Positions 26,382-35,218 of a stretch of 64,000 bases of DNA are shown in pieces; position 1 is the stretch's first letter; each line of letters begins with the position of its first letter. The notes beneath the pieces are model-generated. The model searched no databases. It saw only the letters and a list, made by a program, of their open reading frames with translations, and was not told the origin of the DNA. The DNA comes from UBA964 sp037444685 (lineage in GTDB: Bacteria; Pseudomonadota; Gammaproteobacteria; Steroidobacterales; Steroidobacteraceae): assembly GCA_037444685.1 (NCBI GenBank), contig JBBILX010000002.1:124001-188000 (forward strand), in the 5' to 3' direction. The translations under genes and the position numbers were made by a program.

Positions 26382-28286
26382 ATGGCCCAGGACGCCTCCC
26401 AGTACCCGCTGCTGTCGCGGATCGACTCGCCGGCCGACCTGCGGGCGTTGCCAGAAGAGCGCCTGCCCGAGCTCTGCGACGAGCTGCGGCGATTCCTCAT
26501 CCACTCGGTGGCGACGCGCGGTGGACATTTCGCCGCCGGTCTTGGCACGGTGGAACTGACGGTCGCGCTGCACTACGTCTACGAGACGCCCGAGGATCGA
26601 CTGGTGTGGGACGTCGGCCACCAGGCCTATCCACACAAGGTGCTGACCGGGCGCCGGGACCGGCTGTCGACGATCAAGCAGACCGGCGGTCTCGCGCCGT
26701 TCCCGAGCCGCAGCGAAAGCCCCTATGACACGTTCGGAGTCGGCCACTCGAGCACCTCGATCAGCGCGGCACTCGGCATGGCCGTCGCCGCCAAGCATTC
26801 CGGCTCCAAGCGGCGTGTCGTCGCCGTGATCGGCGACGGCGCGATGACGGCGGGTCTCGCGTGGGAAGCGCTGCTCAACGCCGGCTCGCTCAAGACCACC
26901 GACCTGCTCGTCGTGCTCAACGACAACGACCACTCGATCTCCGAGAACGTCGGCGCGTTACCCAACTACCTCGCGCGGATCCTCACGAGCCGGACATTCA
27001 CCAACCTGCGCGAGGGCAGCAAGAAGGTGCTCAAGCAGATGCCGCCCGTGATGCGCGAATTCGCGCGTCGCTCGGAGGAGCATCTCAAGGGCATGGTGCT
27101 GCCTGGCACCCTGTTCGAGGAGTTCGACTTCAACTACATCGGCCCGATCGACGGCCACGACGTGTTCACCCTTGTGCGCGCGCTGCGCAACCAGCGCGCC
27201 CTCAAGGGCCCGCAGTTCCTGCACGTCGTCACGAAGAAGGGCAAGGGCTATGCGCCGGCCGAAGCCGATCCGATCAAGTGGCACGGGCCCGGGCCTTTCG
27301 ACCCGGAGACCGGCACGATCTTCAAGGAGAAGGTCTCGGGACCGAGCTTCTCGCAGATCTTCGGGCAGTGGCTCTGCGACGCCGCCGAGCGCGATCCGCG
27401 CATCGTCGGCATCACCCCCGCGATGCGCGAGGGTTCGGGCCTCGTCGAGTTCTCGAAGCGTTTTCCCGACCGCTATTTCGACGTCGCCATCGCCGAACAG
27501 CATGCGGTGACCTTCGCCGCCGGGCTCGCCTGCGAGGGTTATCGGCCGGTGGTCGCGATCTACTCGACCTTCCTGCAGCGCGCATACGACCAGTTGGTCC
27601 ACGACGTCGCGCTGCAGAACCTGCCCGTCACCTTCGCGCTGGACCGCGCGGGCCTGGTCGGCGGCGACGGCGCGACGCACCAGGGTGCGTTCGACATCTC
27701 GTTCATGCGCTGCATCCCGAATCTGACGCTGATGGCGCCGGCCGACGAGGACGAGTGCCGGCAGATGCTGCACACGGCGACGACGCTGCCGGGTCCAGCC
27801 GCGGTGCGCTACCCGCGTGGAACCGGCCCGGGCGTCGCGCCGGTGCCCGAGCTGACCGCGCTAGCCGTCGGCCGCGCGCAGCTTCGGCGCGAGGGACGCT
27901 CGGGACTCGCGATCCTGAGCTTCGGCACGCTGCTCGACTCGGCGCTCGCCGTCGGCGACCGTCTCGACGCCACGGTCGTCAACATGCGCTTCATCAAGCC
28001 ATTGGATGAGGAGTGCGTGCTGCGCATCGCCTCGCGCCATCGCGCCATAGTCACGATCGAGGAGAATGCGGTCGCCGGCGGTGCCGGCTCCGCAGTCGCC
28101 GAGCTGCTCGCCGCCGAGGGGCTGGTTCTGCCCCAGCTGCAGCTCGGTATCCCGGACCGCTTCATCGAGCACGGCTCGCGCGAAGACTCGCTGGCTGCCG
28201 CCGGGCTCGATCCGGCCGGCATACGCGGCGCGGTCGAGCGCTGGTGGGCGCTGCAGCGCGAATCGGTGCTGCCGGTCCGCGCCTGA
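26382..28286 (+). CDS. dxs: 1-deoxy-D-xylulose-5-phosphate synthase
   Basis: First enzyme of the MEP isoprenoid pathway; condenses pyruvate and glyceraldehyde-3-phosphate with thiamine diphosphate. 634 residues. The ThDP motif GDGAMTAGLAWEALLNAG, the catalytic region DVGHQAYPHKVLTGRRD and the transketolase segment AEQHAVTFAAGLACEG are all present. It follows ispA by about 40 bases with GGGGT as a possible ribosome site. It converges with the kinase gene; both stops lie in an inverted repeat. Confidence 0.97.
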   Translation: MAQDASQYPLLSRIDSPADLRALPEERLPELCDELRRFLIHSVATRGGHFAAGLGTVELTVALHYVYETPEDRLVWDVGHQAYPHKVLTGRRDRLSTIKQTGGLAPFPSRSESPYDTFGVGHSSTSISAALGMAVAAKHSGSKRRVVAVIGDGAMTAGLAWEALLNAGSLKTTDLLVVLNDNDHSISENVGALPNYLARILTSRTFTNLREGSKKVLKQMPPVMREFARRSEEHLKGMVLPGTLFEEFDFNYIGPIDGHDVFTLVRALRNQRALKGPQFLHVVTKKGKGYAPAEADPIKWHGPGPFDPETGTIFKEKVSGPSFSQIFGQWLCDAAERDPRIVGITPAMREGSGLVEFSKRFPDRYFDVAIAEQHAVTFAAGLACEGYRPVVAIYSTFLQRAYDQLVHDVALQNLPVTFALDRAGLVGGDGATHQGAFDISFMRCIPNLTLMAPADEDECRQMLHTATTLPGPAAVRYPRGTGPGVAPVPELTALAVGRAQLRREGRSGLAILSFGTLLDSALAVGDRLDATVVNMRFIKPLDEECVLRIASRHRAIVTIEENAVAGGAGSAVAELLAAEGLVLPQLQLGIPDRFIEHGSREDSLAAAGLDPAGIRGAVERWWALQRESVLPVRA

Positions 28287-28326
28287 GCAGGCCGGCTCGC
28301 GCGCGTCGATGCGGGCCGGCGCTCAG
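28283..28326. terminator. Inverted repeat between convergent dxs and kinase genes, candidate bidirectional terminator
   Basis: Arms CTGAGC plus GCCGGC on the left pair with GCCGGC plus GCTCAG on the right, with a two-base bulge. The stop codons of both convergent genes lie within the arms. No T-run follows, so intrinsic termination is uncertain. Confidence 0.4.
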
Positions 28327-29630
28327 CCCGCGATGCGTGCCTCAGCGCTCTGCAGGCGAGTGATCAGCGTCGCGAGGAACTGCCGGTTGAACCGCAGCTG
28401 GCACGAGGCGGAGACCTGCTCGAGCAGTGTCGAACTGACCTTGAGCGCCGTGACCGGCGTCACCGCGCGAATGGTCGCGGCGCGCCTTGCACCCTTGACG
28501 TAACCCGTCTCGCCGAAGCAGTCGCCGGTTTCGATCCGGCCGACGCTGACGCCGTTGCGCTCGACGCTGCAGCTGCCCGAGACGAGGATGTAGAAGCGGT
28601 CGTCGACCTCGCCCTCCTTGATGATCTCCTCGCCTTGCTGATAGGTGCACCAGGCGCTCGCGCGCATGACCTCCCAGATCTCCGCGTGCGAGAACTCGTG
28701 GAAGAAGCGCAGCCGGCGCAGCGTCGCGAACTGCTCCTGCTGATCGATGCGGCTGTAGGCCTCGCGAAGCTTCTGGTGCACACGGGTCAGGTCAGCGGCG
28801 AAATCCAGCCCGGTCTTGTAGCGCCTTTCGGGCTGCTTCATCAGCGCGGTGGCGACGACCTGCTCGAGCTCCTCGGGGATCTCCGGGCGCAGAGTGTGCA
28901 GCGGCGCCGGAGTCGCGTAGACGATCTGGTGCAGCAGCTTGGCGAGGTTGCTGGCCTTGAAGGGACGCGAGCCGGTCAGCAGCTCGTACATCACGGCGCC
29001 GAGCGAGTACAGGTCGCTGGCATTGGTCAGCTCGAGGCTCTGCACCTGCTCGGGCGACATGTAGGAGGGACTGCCGGCGATGCCCTCGATGCGCGAGATG
29101 TCCGAATCAGCGACCAGCGCGATGCCGAAGTCGATGATGCGGACGTCAGAGTCCTGCGTCAGCATGATGTTCGACGGTTTGATATCGCGGTGGATCACGC
29201 CGCGCGAATGCGCATAGTGCAGCGCACGTGCGCACTTGTAGACGATCTCGACCACGTCGTCGATTCGCAGCAGGTTGTCGGGCTTGCAGTACGCAGCCAG
29301 CGTGCGGGCGCCGTGCACGTGTTCGGTGACGATGTAGCAGTAGTCGCCCTCCTCGCCGGCATCGTAGATCGGCAGGATGTGCGGATGCTGCAGCAGACCG
29401 ACCATGTGGGCCTCGGAGAGGAACATCTTGCGCGCGATCCGCGCCTTGTCCTCGTCGCCGCCCGCATCGAGGTTGTAGACCTTGATCGCGACGTCCCGGC
29501 CGTAATACGGGTCGTGAGACAGGTATACCGTGCCGGTGCTGCCGCGCCCGACCTCCTTGACGATGACGTACTTGCCGATACGATCGGGAGTGGGCCGCGC
29601 GGCCGTCGGTTGCTGTGCAGGTGCTGGCAT
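28323..29630 (-). CDS. Hanks-type Ser/Thr protein kinase fused to a cyclic-nucleotide-binding domain
   Basis: About 435 residues from the ATG giving MPAPAQQPTAAR; another ATG at 29699 would add 23 residues. The kinase domain (about 20-280) is complete: GRGSTGTVY glycine loop, AIKVY lysine, HRDIKPSN catalytic loop, DFGIAL and SPEQ. The C-terminal third is a cNMP-binding domain with the phosphate-binding cassette GDCFGETGYVKGARRAATIR, keeping the ligand-contacting Glu and Arg. No transmembrane helix or PASTA repeat is visible, so it is predicted soluble, with activity gated by cAMP or cGMP. It lies downstream of thiL on the same strand. Substrate unknown; an FHA-domain gene is at 43680. Confidence 0.88.
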   Translation of the reverse strand: MPAPAQQPTAARPTPDRIGKYVIVKEVGRGSTGTVYLSHDPYYGRDVAIKVYNLDAGGDEDKARIARKMFLSEAHMVGLLQHPHILPIYDAGEEGDYCYIVTEHVHGARTLAAYCKPDNLLRIDDVVEIVYKCARALHYAHSRGVIHRDIKPSNIMLTQDSDVRIIDFGIALVADSDISRIEGIAGSPSYMSPEQVQSLELTNASDLYSLGAVMYELLTGSRPFKASNLAKLLHQIVYATPAPLHTLRPEIPEELEQVVATALMKQPERRYKTGLDFAADLTRVHQKLREAYSRIDQQEQFATLRRLRFFHEFSHAEIWEVMRASAWCTYQQGEEIIKEGEVDDRFYILVSGSCSVERNGVSVGRIETGDCFGETGYVKGARRAATIRAVTPVTALKVSSTLLEQVSASCQLRFNRQFLATLITRLQSAEARIAG

Positions 29631-29783
29631 GGGTCCGCCGCCAGGCTCGCCGGGCCGGAATGGTCCGCCGCACCTGGCCTCGTGTTTGGCGCGCAGCATA
29701 CGAAGCCCCCGCGAGTCGGGCTGTGATCCAGTTCCCGCGACCCGGCCGCGGCGCAACGCGAGCGACGCGCACCCGAGCGCCGC

Positions 29784-30785
29784 TCAGCCGCCGAAGTGGT
29801 CGAAGCCCGAATGCGCGACCTGGGTCACGGTTTCGCCGTCGCGTAAGGTAATACCGGCCGTCTCGCGGAGCTGTCCGATCACGGTCCACGCGGGCTCGGA
29901 CCCGTGCCCTGTCGTCTGCGCCAGCGCGCCGCGCGGCGGCCATTCCCGCTCGAGCGCCGCGCGTCGCTCGGGCGGCAGCGCGAACAGCAGCTCGTAGTCG
30001 TCCCCGCCGGTCAGCGCATGGCGGCGCGCCTGCGCGCCGTCGCAGCTCGCGCGCAGCGCGGCCGACAACGGCAGGCGGGCGAGATCGATCTCGGCGCCGC
30101 AGCGGCTCGCTTCGCAGAGTTTCGCCGCGTCGCCGAGCAGCCCGTCGGAGACGTCGATGCAGGCGTTCGCGCGGCCGCGCAGACGCAGTCCGGCTGCGAC
30201 CCGCGGTGACGGCAGGCGGAAGCGCTCGAGCAGCCGCGCCTGCGCGGGGTTCGCGGCGGCGCCGCCGGCGCGCTCGAGCTCGAGCCCGCAGGAGGCGTCG
30301 CCAGGGGTGCCGGTGACGCAGAGCAGATCGCCGGGTCGGCCCCCGTCGCGGCGTAGCGCGGCCGCCGTCGGCACGAAACCGAGCACCTGCACCGTGACGC
30401 TGAGCGGACCGCGCGTCGTATCGCCACCGACCAGCGCCACCCCATGGCGACGCGCGAGCGCGCCGAAGCCGCGCGCAAACTCGGCCAGCCACTGCGGCTC
30501 GGCCGCCGGCAGCGTCAGCGCCAGCGTCGCCCAGGCCGGTCGCGCGCCCATGGCTGCGATGTCGCTGAGATTGACGGCGAGGGCACGATGCCCGACGGAG
30601 ACCGGCGGTGCTCCAGGCAGGAAATGCGTGCCCTCGACCAGCGTGTCGACCACGGCCACGATCGTCTCGCCAGGCGGGGGCGCGAGCAGCGCACCATCAT
30701 CGCCGATGCCAAGCGGCACGTCGGCGCGCATCGCGCCGCACTCAAGAAAGTAGCGACCGATCAGTTCGAACTCACCGAGCGGCAT
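29784..30785 (-). CDS. thiL: Thiamine-monophosphate kinase
   Basis: Phosphorylates thiamine monophosphate to the active diphosphate. 333 residues of the PurM-like fold. Signatures are GIGDDGALL near residue 27, VNLSDIAAMGARPAW, LVGGDTTRGPLSVTVQVLG and CIDVSDGLLGDA. The nusB-thiL order is conserved in proteobacteria. pgpA, which often follows, is missing and a protein kinase gene occupies that position. Confidence 0.95.
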   Translation of the reverse strand: MPLGEFELIGRYFLECGAMRADVPLGIGDDGALLAPPPGETIVAVVDTLVEGTHFLPGAPPVSVGHRALAVNLSDIAAMGARPAWATLALTLPAAEPQWLAEFARGFGALARRHGVALVGGDTTRGPLSVTVQVLGFVPTAAALRRDGGRPGDLLCVTGTPGDASCGLELERAGGAAANPAQARLLERFRLPSPRVAAGLRLRGRANACIDVSDGLLGDAAKLCEASRCGAEIDLARLPLSAALRASCDGAQARRHALTGGDDYELLFALPPERRAALEREWPPRGALAQTTGHGSEPAWTVIGQLRETAGITLRDGETVTQVAHSGFDHFGG

Positions 30786-30803
30786 CGCAGGCTGGAGGGG
30801 TGG

Positions 30804-31253
30804 TCAGTGCTCTAGCGGGCGCAGGGCGCGGGCGGCGCGGTCGAGCACGGCGTTGACGAACTTGTGGCCGTCGGTGGCGCCGTAGCGTCGCGACAGCCCC
30901 ACGGCCTCATTGATGACGACGCGTCGCGGCACATCGGGGCGACGGGCCAGCTCGTGCAGTCCGATCAGCAGCACCGCGTGCTCGATGGGATCGAGTTCGG
31001 CTGGCTTGCGATCGAGCCACGGGGCGAGCTGTGCATCGAGCGCCGCGCGGGTCTCGGCCACCTCGCGCACGAGCGACTCGAAGTACTCGCGATCGGCGTT
31101 GCGCATGTCATCCTCGCCCGACAGCTCGGCGAGCGCGTCCTGCCACGGACCGGGGTTGATCTCGAGCCGGTAGACAGCCTGCATCGCGAAGCGCCGCGCC
31201 AGCGAACGGGCGCCGGCCGCGCGCAGTTCCGGCCTGCTCGCGCGTGCACTCAC
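30804..31253 (-). CDS. nusB: Transcription antitermination factor NusB
   Basis: RNA-binding partner of NusE/S10 in rRNA antitermination. 149 residues from a GTG that overlaps the ribH stop (GTGA). All-helical fold with ARRFAMQAVYRLEINPGPW and the C-terminal VPRRVVINEAVGLSRRYGA and KFVNAVLDRAAR signatures. The ribH-nusB-thiL order supports the call. Confidence 0.95.
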   Translation of the reverse strand: MSARASRPELRAAGARSLARRFAMQAVYRLEINPGPWQDALAELSGEDDMRNADREYFESLVREVAETRAALDAQLAPWLDRKPAELDPIEHAVLLIGLHELARRPDVPRRVVINEAVGLSRRYGATDGHKFVNAVLDRAARALRPLEH

Positions 31254-31744
31254 GGCGAAGCCGGCCGATCCGCCGGCAGCAGCGCCGGCTCGCGCAGAAG
31301 ATTGGCCATTTCGATCGCGACGTCCATGGCCTCGCCACCCTTGTTAAGCCGCGAGACAGCCGCGCGCTCGAGTGCCTGCTCGACCGTATCGACCGTCAGG
31401 ACGCCGAACACCACCGGGCGACCCGTGTCGAGGGCGGCACGCGCGATTCCGGCGGCCGCCTCGCCTGCAACGTAGTCGAAGTGCGCCGTGTCGCCGCGAA
31501 TGACGCAGCCGAGCGCGACCACCGCGTCGTAACGCCCGCTCGCGGCAAGTCGCAGCGAGGCCAGAGGCAGCTCGAAGGCGCCGGGCACGCGCGCGACGAC
31601 GAGCCGCGCGGCATCGCCACCGTGTCTGCGCCAGGATTCGATCGCGCCCTTGAGGAGGCTGGCCACGATGAAATCATTGAAGCGCGCGGCGACGACGGCG
31701 ATCCGCAACTCGCGCGCGTCGAGCCGCCCCGCCACTTCGTTCAT
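31250..31744 (-). CDS. ribH: 6,7-dimethyl-8-ribityllumazine synthase
   Basis: Condenses the RibA/D-derived pyrimidine with dihydroxybutanone phosphate to lumazine. 164 residues from the ATG that overlaps the ribBX 3' end. Conserved ARFNDFIVASLLKGAIES, VPGAFELPLA, LGCVIRGDTAHFDYV and the catalytic histidine region are visible. Confidence 0.95.
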   Translation of the reverse strand: MNEVAGRLDARELRIAVVAARFNDFIVASLLKGAIESWRRHGGDAARLVVARVPGAFELPLASLRLAASGRYDAVVALGCVIRGDTAHFDYVAGEAAAGIARAALDTGRPVVFGVLTVDTVEQALERAAVSRLNKGGEAMDVAIEMANLLREPALLPADRPASP

Positions 31745-32895
31745 GACAGCCCCTCGCCGGAGCCCTCGTCGACATAACCGTCGATCTCGAGGTCGAAGGC
31801 CGAAATGCCGTGCATCTGCTTCGGCGCCGAGAGCACCCGCATGTGGCGCACGCCGAGATCCTTGAGGATCTGCGCGCCGATGCCGTAGGTGCGCAGCACC
31901 TGCCGCCGCTCGAGGCCACGCGGACCCTGCAGCTCGCCGAGCGCGCGCACGTGATCGGCGAGCTCGCGCGGCGACTCGGACTCGCGCAGCAGCACGATCA
32001 CCCCGCAACCCTCGCGGGCGATGCGCTCCATCGCGGCCCGGAGCGTCCAGGTGCGCCCGTCGCCGACCACACCGACCACGTCGCGCAGCGTGTCGGTCAG
32101 ATGCACGCGCACGAGCGGGACCGAGCCGCTGCCGAGGTCGCCGCGCACGAGCGCGATATGGACGTCGCGATGCACGTGATCCTGGTAGGCACAGAGCCGG
32201 AACGCGCCGAACTCGGTCTGCACGTCGCGTTCGGCGATCCGCTCGACCGAGCGCTCGTTGCGCAAACGGTAGCGGATCAGGTCGGCGATCGTGCCGATCC
32301 GCAGACCATGCTGCTTCGCGAACTTCTCGAGATCCGGCCGGCGCGCCATGGTGCCGTCGTCGTTCATGATCTCGACGATCACGGCGGCAGGCTCGAGCCC
32401 GGCGAGCCGGGCGAGGTCGCAGCCCGCCTCGGTATGTCCGGCGCGCGTCAGCACACCGCCCGGCTGCGCCATGATCGGGAAGATGTGGCCCGGCTGGCGC
32501 AGGTCCTCGGGGCGCGCGTCGGGCCTGACGGCGGTGCGCACCGTATGTGCGCGGTCGTAGGCCGAGATACCGGTGGTTACCCCCTCAGCGGCCTCGATCG
32601 AGAGCGTGAAATTCGTGCGGTGGTCCCGGTCGGTCTCCGTGACCATGAGCGGCAGTCGCAGTTGCTGGCACCGTTCCCGGGTCAGCGTCAGGCAGATCAG
32701 GCCGCGGCCGTAACGCGCCATGAAGTTGATGTCCTCCGGGCGCACGTGGCTCGCCGCCATCACGAGGTCGCCCTCGTTCTCGCGATCCTCGTCGTCCATC
32801 AGCACAACCATCCTGCCGGCCGCTATGTCCGCGAGCAGGTCCTCGATCGAGTCGAGACCCGGCGACGGCGACGGTGCAGGACGTATCACGTGCAT
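31741..32895 (-). CDS. ribBX: 3,4-dihydroxy-2-butanone-4-phosphate synthase with degenerate GTP cyclohydrolase II-like domain
   Basis: About 384 residues from ATG MHVIRPAPSPSPG; the 31 codons upstream in frame overlap ribE and are not conserved. The N-terminal RibB half is intact (MDDEDRENEGDLVMAA, GHTEAGCDLARLAGL). The C-terminal half is RibA-like but lacks the three zinc cysteines: where active RibA has HSECLTGD and LRCDCG, this has VHLTDTLRDVVGVVGDGRTW. It therefore fits the RibBX class, in which cyclohydrolase activity is lost, and a separate ribA must exist elsewhere. It lies 10 bases after ribE. Confidence 0.88.
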   Translation of the reverse strand: MHVIRPAPSPSPGLDSIEDLLADIAAGRMVVLMDDEDRENEGDLVMAASHVRPEDINFMARYGRGLICLTLTRERCQQLRLPLMVTETDRDHRTNFTLSIEAAEGVTTGISAYDRAHTVRTAVRPDARPEDLRQPGHIFPIMAQPGGVLTRAGHTEAGCDLARLAGLEPAAVIVEIMNDDGTMARRPDLEKFAKQHGLRIGTIADLIRYRLRNERSVERIAERDVQTEFGAFRLCAYQDHVHRDVHIALVRGDLGSGSVPLVRVHLTDTLRDVVGVVGDGRTWTLRAAMERIAREGCGVIVLLRESESPRELADHVRALGELQGPRGLERRQVLRTYGIGAQILKDLGVRHMRVLSAPKQMHGISAFDLEIDGYVDEGSGEGLS

Positions 32896-32905
32896 TGGCT
32901 GGTCC

Positions 32906-33496
32906 TCAGTGCGCGAGCAGGCGTTCGACGTAGCGCGCGACCTGGTCGACCTCGAAATTGACCCGCCGGCCCACGGCGAGCTCACCAAGCGTCGTGACCG
33001 ACTGGGTGTGCGGAATCAGGTTGACGCCGAACCGCTCACCATCGACCTCGTTGACGGTCAGGCTGACCCCGTCGATCGCGACCGAGCCCTTGCGGGCCAC
33101 GTAGCGCGCGAGTGGGGCCGGGCAGCGGAAGCGGACACGAACGCTGCGTGCGTCACCGCGCACGTCGATGACCTCGGCGACGCCGTCCACGTGCCCGGAG
33201 ACGAGGTGGCCGCCGAGCGCGTCGCCGGCGCGCAGCGCCGGCTCGAGATTGACGCGGCTGCCCACCGCAAGCGTGCCGAGCGTGGTCAGGTCGAGGGTCT
33301 CGCTCGACACGTCGGCCGCGAAGCTGTTGGCCGTCAGGTCGAGGGCGGTGAGGCAGACTCCGCTGACGCAGATGCTGTCGCCGGGCCGTGTGTCGGCGAG
33401 CGACAGCCGGTCGACGCCGATCACGAGCCGCACGTCGCCGCCGCGCGGCACGATGCGCCGCACCCGTCCCACGTCCTGGACGATGCCCGTAAACAC
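32906..33496 (-). CDS. ribE: Riboflavin synthase
   Basis: Dismutates two lumazines to riboflavin. 196 residues made of two tandem lumazine-binding domains: MFTGIVQDVGRV to the first GDSICVSGVCLTAL, and a second with LVSGHVDGVAEV and GSVAIDGVSLTVNEV. It lies between ribD and ribBX. Confidence 0.95.
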   Translation of the reverse strand: MFTGIVQDVGRVRRIVPRGGDVRLVIGVDRLSLADTRPGDSICVSGVCLTALDLTANSFAADVSSETLDLTTLGTLAVGSRVNLEPALRAGDALGGHLVSGHVDGVAEVIDVRGDARSVRVRFRCPAPLARYVARKGSVAIDGVSLTVNEVDGERFGVNLIPHTQSVTTLGELAVGRRVNFEVDQVARYVERLLAH

Positions 33497-33499
33497 GCT

Positions 33500-34639
33500 T
33501 CAATCCTCCGCCGGCGAGGCAGGGCCGCCGGGACGCAGCATGATACGGACATCCGCGCCGATCGGCTGCACCTCGCGCAGCTCAAGCCGGCTCGCGGCGG
33601 CGAGCGTGGCGGGCCCGGGCAGAGCGAGCAACGGACGGGCATCGTCGCCGAGCAGCAGCGGAGCGACGTACAGCACCCACTCGTCGACGAGGCCGGCCGC
33701 GTGCAGGGCGGCCGACAGCGTCGGACCCGCTTCGACCCAGACGTCGTTGATGCCAGCGGCACCGAGGAGCGCGAGTGCGGCGACCAGATCGACACGCCCC
33801 CGCTCGTCGGCGGGGCAGCGCTCGAGCCGCACGCGCGGCAGAGCCGGCAGCCAGTCGGGCACCGCGACATCGCCCGCGGCGATCAGCAGGGTCTCGCCGG
33901 GCTCGCGCAACAGCCGCGCATCGGGCGGCAGGCGCAGGCGGCCGTCGAGCACCACGCGCAGCGGCTGGCGCTGCGCCGTGTCCGTCGCCCCCGCCGCGGG
34001 CCTCGCGGTCAGCCGCGGATCGTCCGCGAGGACGGTACCGACGCCGGTCAGCACCGCACCACTGCGCACGCGCCAGGCGTGTACGTCGGCCCGCGCCGCT
34101 GTGCCCGTCAGCCAGCGGCTCTCACCGCTCGCCAGCGCCGTGCGCCCGTCGAGGCTCATCGCGAGCTTGAGCCGGACCCACGGCCGGCCGCGCCGCATGC
34201 GCGAGAAGAAGCCGATGTTCAGTTCCGTGGCCTCCGCCTCGAGCAGTCCGCCTTCGACGACGACCCCGGCCGCGCGCAGCCGCGCGGCTCCCGCGCCATT
34301 GACGCGCGGATCGGGATCGCCGCAGGCGTAGACGACACGCGCCACGCCGGCTTCGAGCAACGCGTCGACGCAGGGCGGCGTCCGGCCATGGTGATTGCAC
34401 GGCTCGAGCGTTACGTAGGCAGTCGCGCCACGCGCAAGCGACCCCGCGGCGCGCAGCGCGTTGACCTCCGCATGCGGCCCGCCGGTGCGCTCGTGCCAGC
34501 CCTCGCCGACGATCTGGTCTTCGCGGACCAGCACACAGCCGACACGTGGATTCGGATGGGCAGTGACGAGCCCGCGTCGGGCGAGCTCGAGCGCGCGACG
34601 CATCGCGGCGGCATCGAAGTCGCTGAACGGCGGCTTCAC
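33500..34639 (-). CDS. ribD: Bifunctional riboflavin deaminase/reductase
   Basis: Deaminates the first riboflavin pyrimidine intermediate and reduces its ribosyl group. 379 residues. The N-terminal deaminase has PHAEVNALRAAG and TLEPCNHHGRTPPCVDALL (zinc ligands), and the C-terminal reductase has PWVRLKLAMSLDGRTALASG. It overlaps the nrdR stop by four bases and precedes ribE. Confidence 0.96.
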   Translation of the reverse strand: MKPPFSDFDAAAMRRALELARRGLVTAHPNPRVGCVLVREDQIVGEGWHERTGGPHAEVNALRAAGSLARGATAYVTLEPCNHHGRTPPCVDALLEAGVARVVYACGDPDPRVNGAGAARLRAAGVVVEGGLLEAEATELNIGFFSRMRRGRPWVRLKLAMSLDGRTALASGESRWLTGTAARADVHAWRVRSGAVLTGVGTVLADDPRLTARPAAGATDTAQRQPLRVVLDGRLRLPPDARLLREPGETLLIAAGDVAVPDWLPALPRVRLERCPADERGRVDLVAALALLGAAGINDVWVEAGPTLSAALHAAGLVDEWVLYVAPLLLGDDARPLLALPGPATLAAASRLELREVQPIGADVRIMLRPGGPASPAED

Positions 34640-35169
34640 GGTTTGCTTTTTCCAGGCCGGCGCACCAGCGTTTCGCCGGGCAGCAGCGAGAGCTGGCCCT
34701 CGAGCGGATCGCGACGGCGCCGGCGACGCAGGCGTTCGACCTCCTCCCGGAACGCCTCGATGTCCTGGAAGCTGCGATACACCGAGGCGAAGCGCACGTA
34801 GGCGACCTCATCGAGCAGGCGCAACTCCTCCATGACGAGCTCGCCGATCTGGCGCGAGGGCACCTCGCGCTCGCCGAAGCTGCGCAGACGGTGGCAGACG
34901 CGGCTGACCGCCTCCTCGATCGACTCCTGGCTCACCGGACGCTTCTCGAGCGCCTTGACGAAGCTGGTGCGCAGCTTGTGCTCGTCGAACGGGACGCGGC
35001 TCTGGTCCCGCTTGACGACCAGCGGCATGACGAGTTCGGCAGTCTCGAATGTCGTGAATCGCTCGCCGCAGGCGAGGCACTCGCGGCGGCGGCGGACCTG
35101 GCGGCCCTCGGCCGCGAGCCGCGAGTCGTTGACCTTGGTCTCGGGATGGCCGCAGAAGGGACAGTGCAC
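34636..35169 (-). CDS. nrdR: Transcriptional repressor NrdR
   Basis: Represses ribonucleotide reductase genes in response to dATP. 177 residues. The N-terminal zinc ribbon is MHCPFCGHPETKVNDSR with a second pair in CLACGERFTTFE, followed by an ATP-cone (PLVVKRDQSRVPFDEHKLR onward). Its position between glyA and ribD is common in gammaproteobacteria. Confidence 0.96.
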   Translation of the reverse strand: MHCPFCGHPETKVNDSRLAAEGRQVRRRRECLACGERFTTFETAELVMPLVVKRDQSRVPFDEHKLRTSFVKALEKRPVSQESIEEAVSRVCHRLRSFGEREVPSRQIGELVMEELRLLDEVAYVRFASVYRSFQDIEAFREEVERLRRRRRRDPLEGQLSLLPGETLVRRPGKSKP

Positions 35170-35218
35170 GTGCCGCTCCGCGCCGGTTCAGCGATGTCCG
35201 CGCCGTCCTCGACCGAAA

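Noticed and set aside
31250..35169. FMN riboswitch expected before riboflavin genes
   Set aside because: The rib genes are packed with overlaps or gaps of a few to about 20 bases; no room for an aptamer inside the cluster, and the nrdR leader is only about 50 bases.
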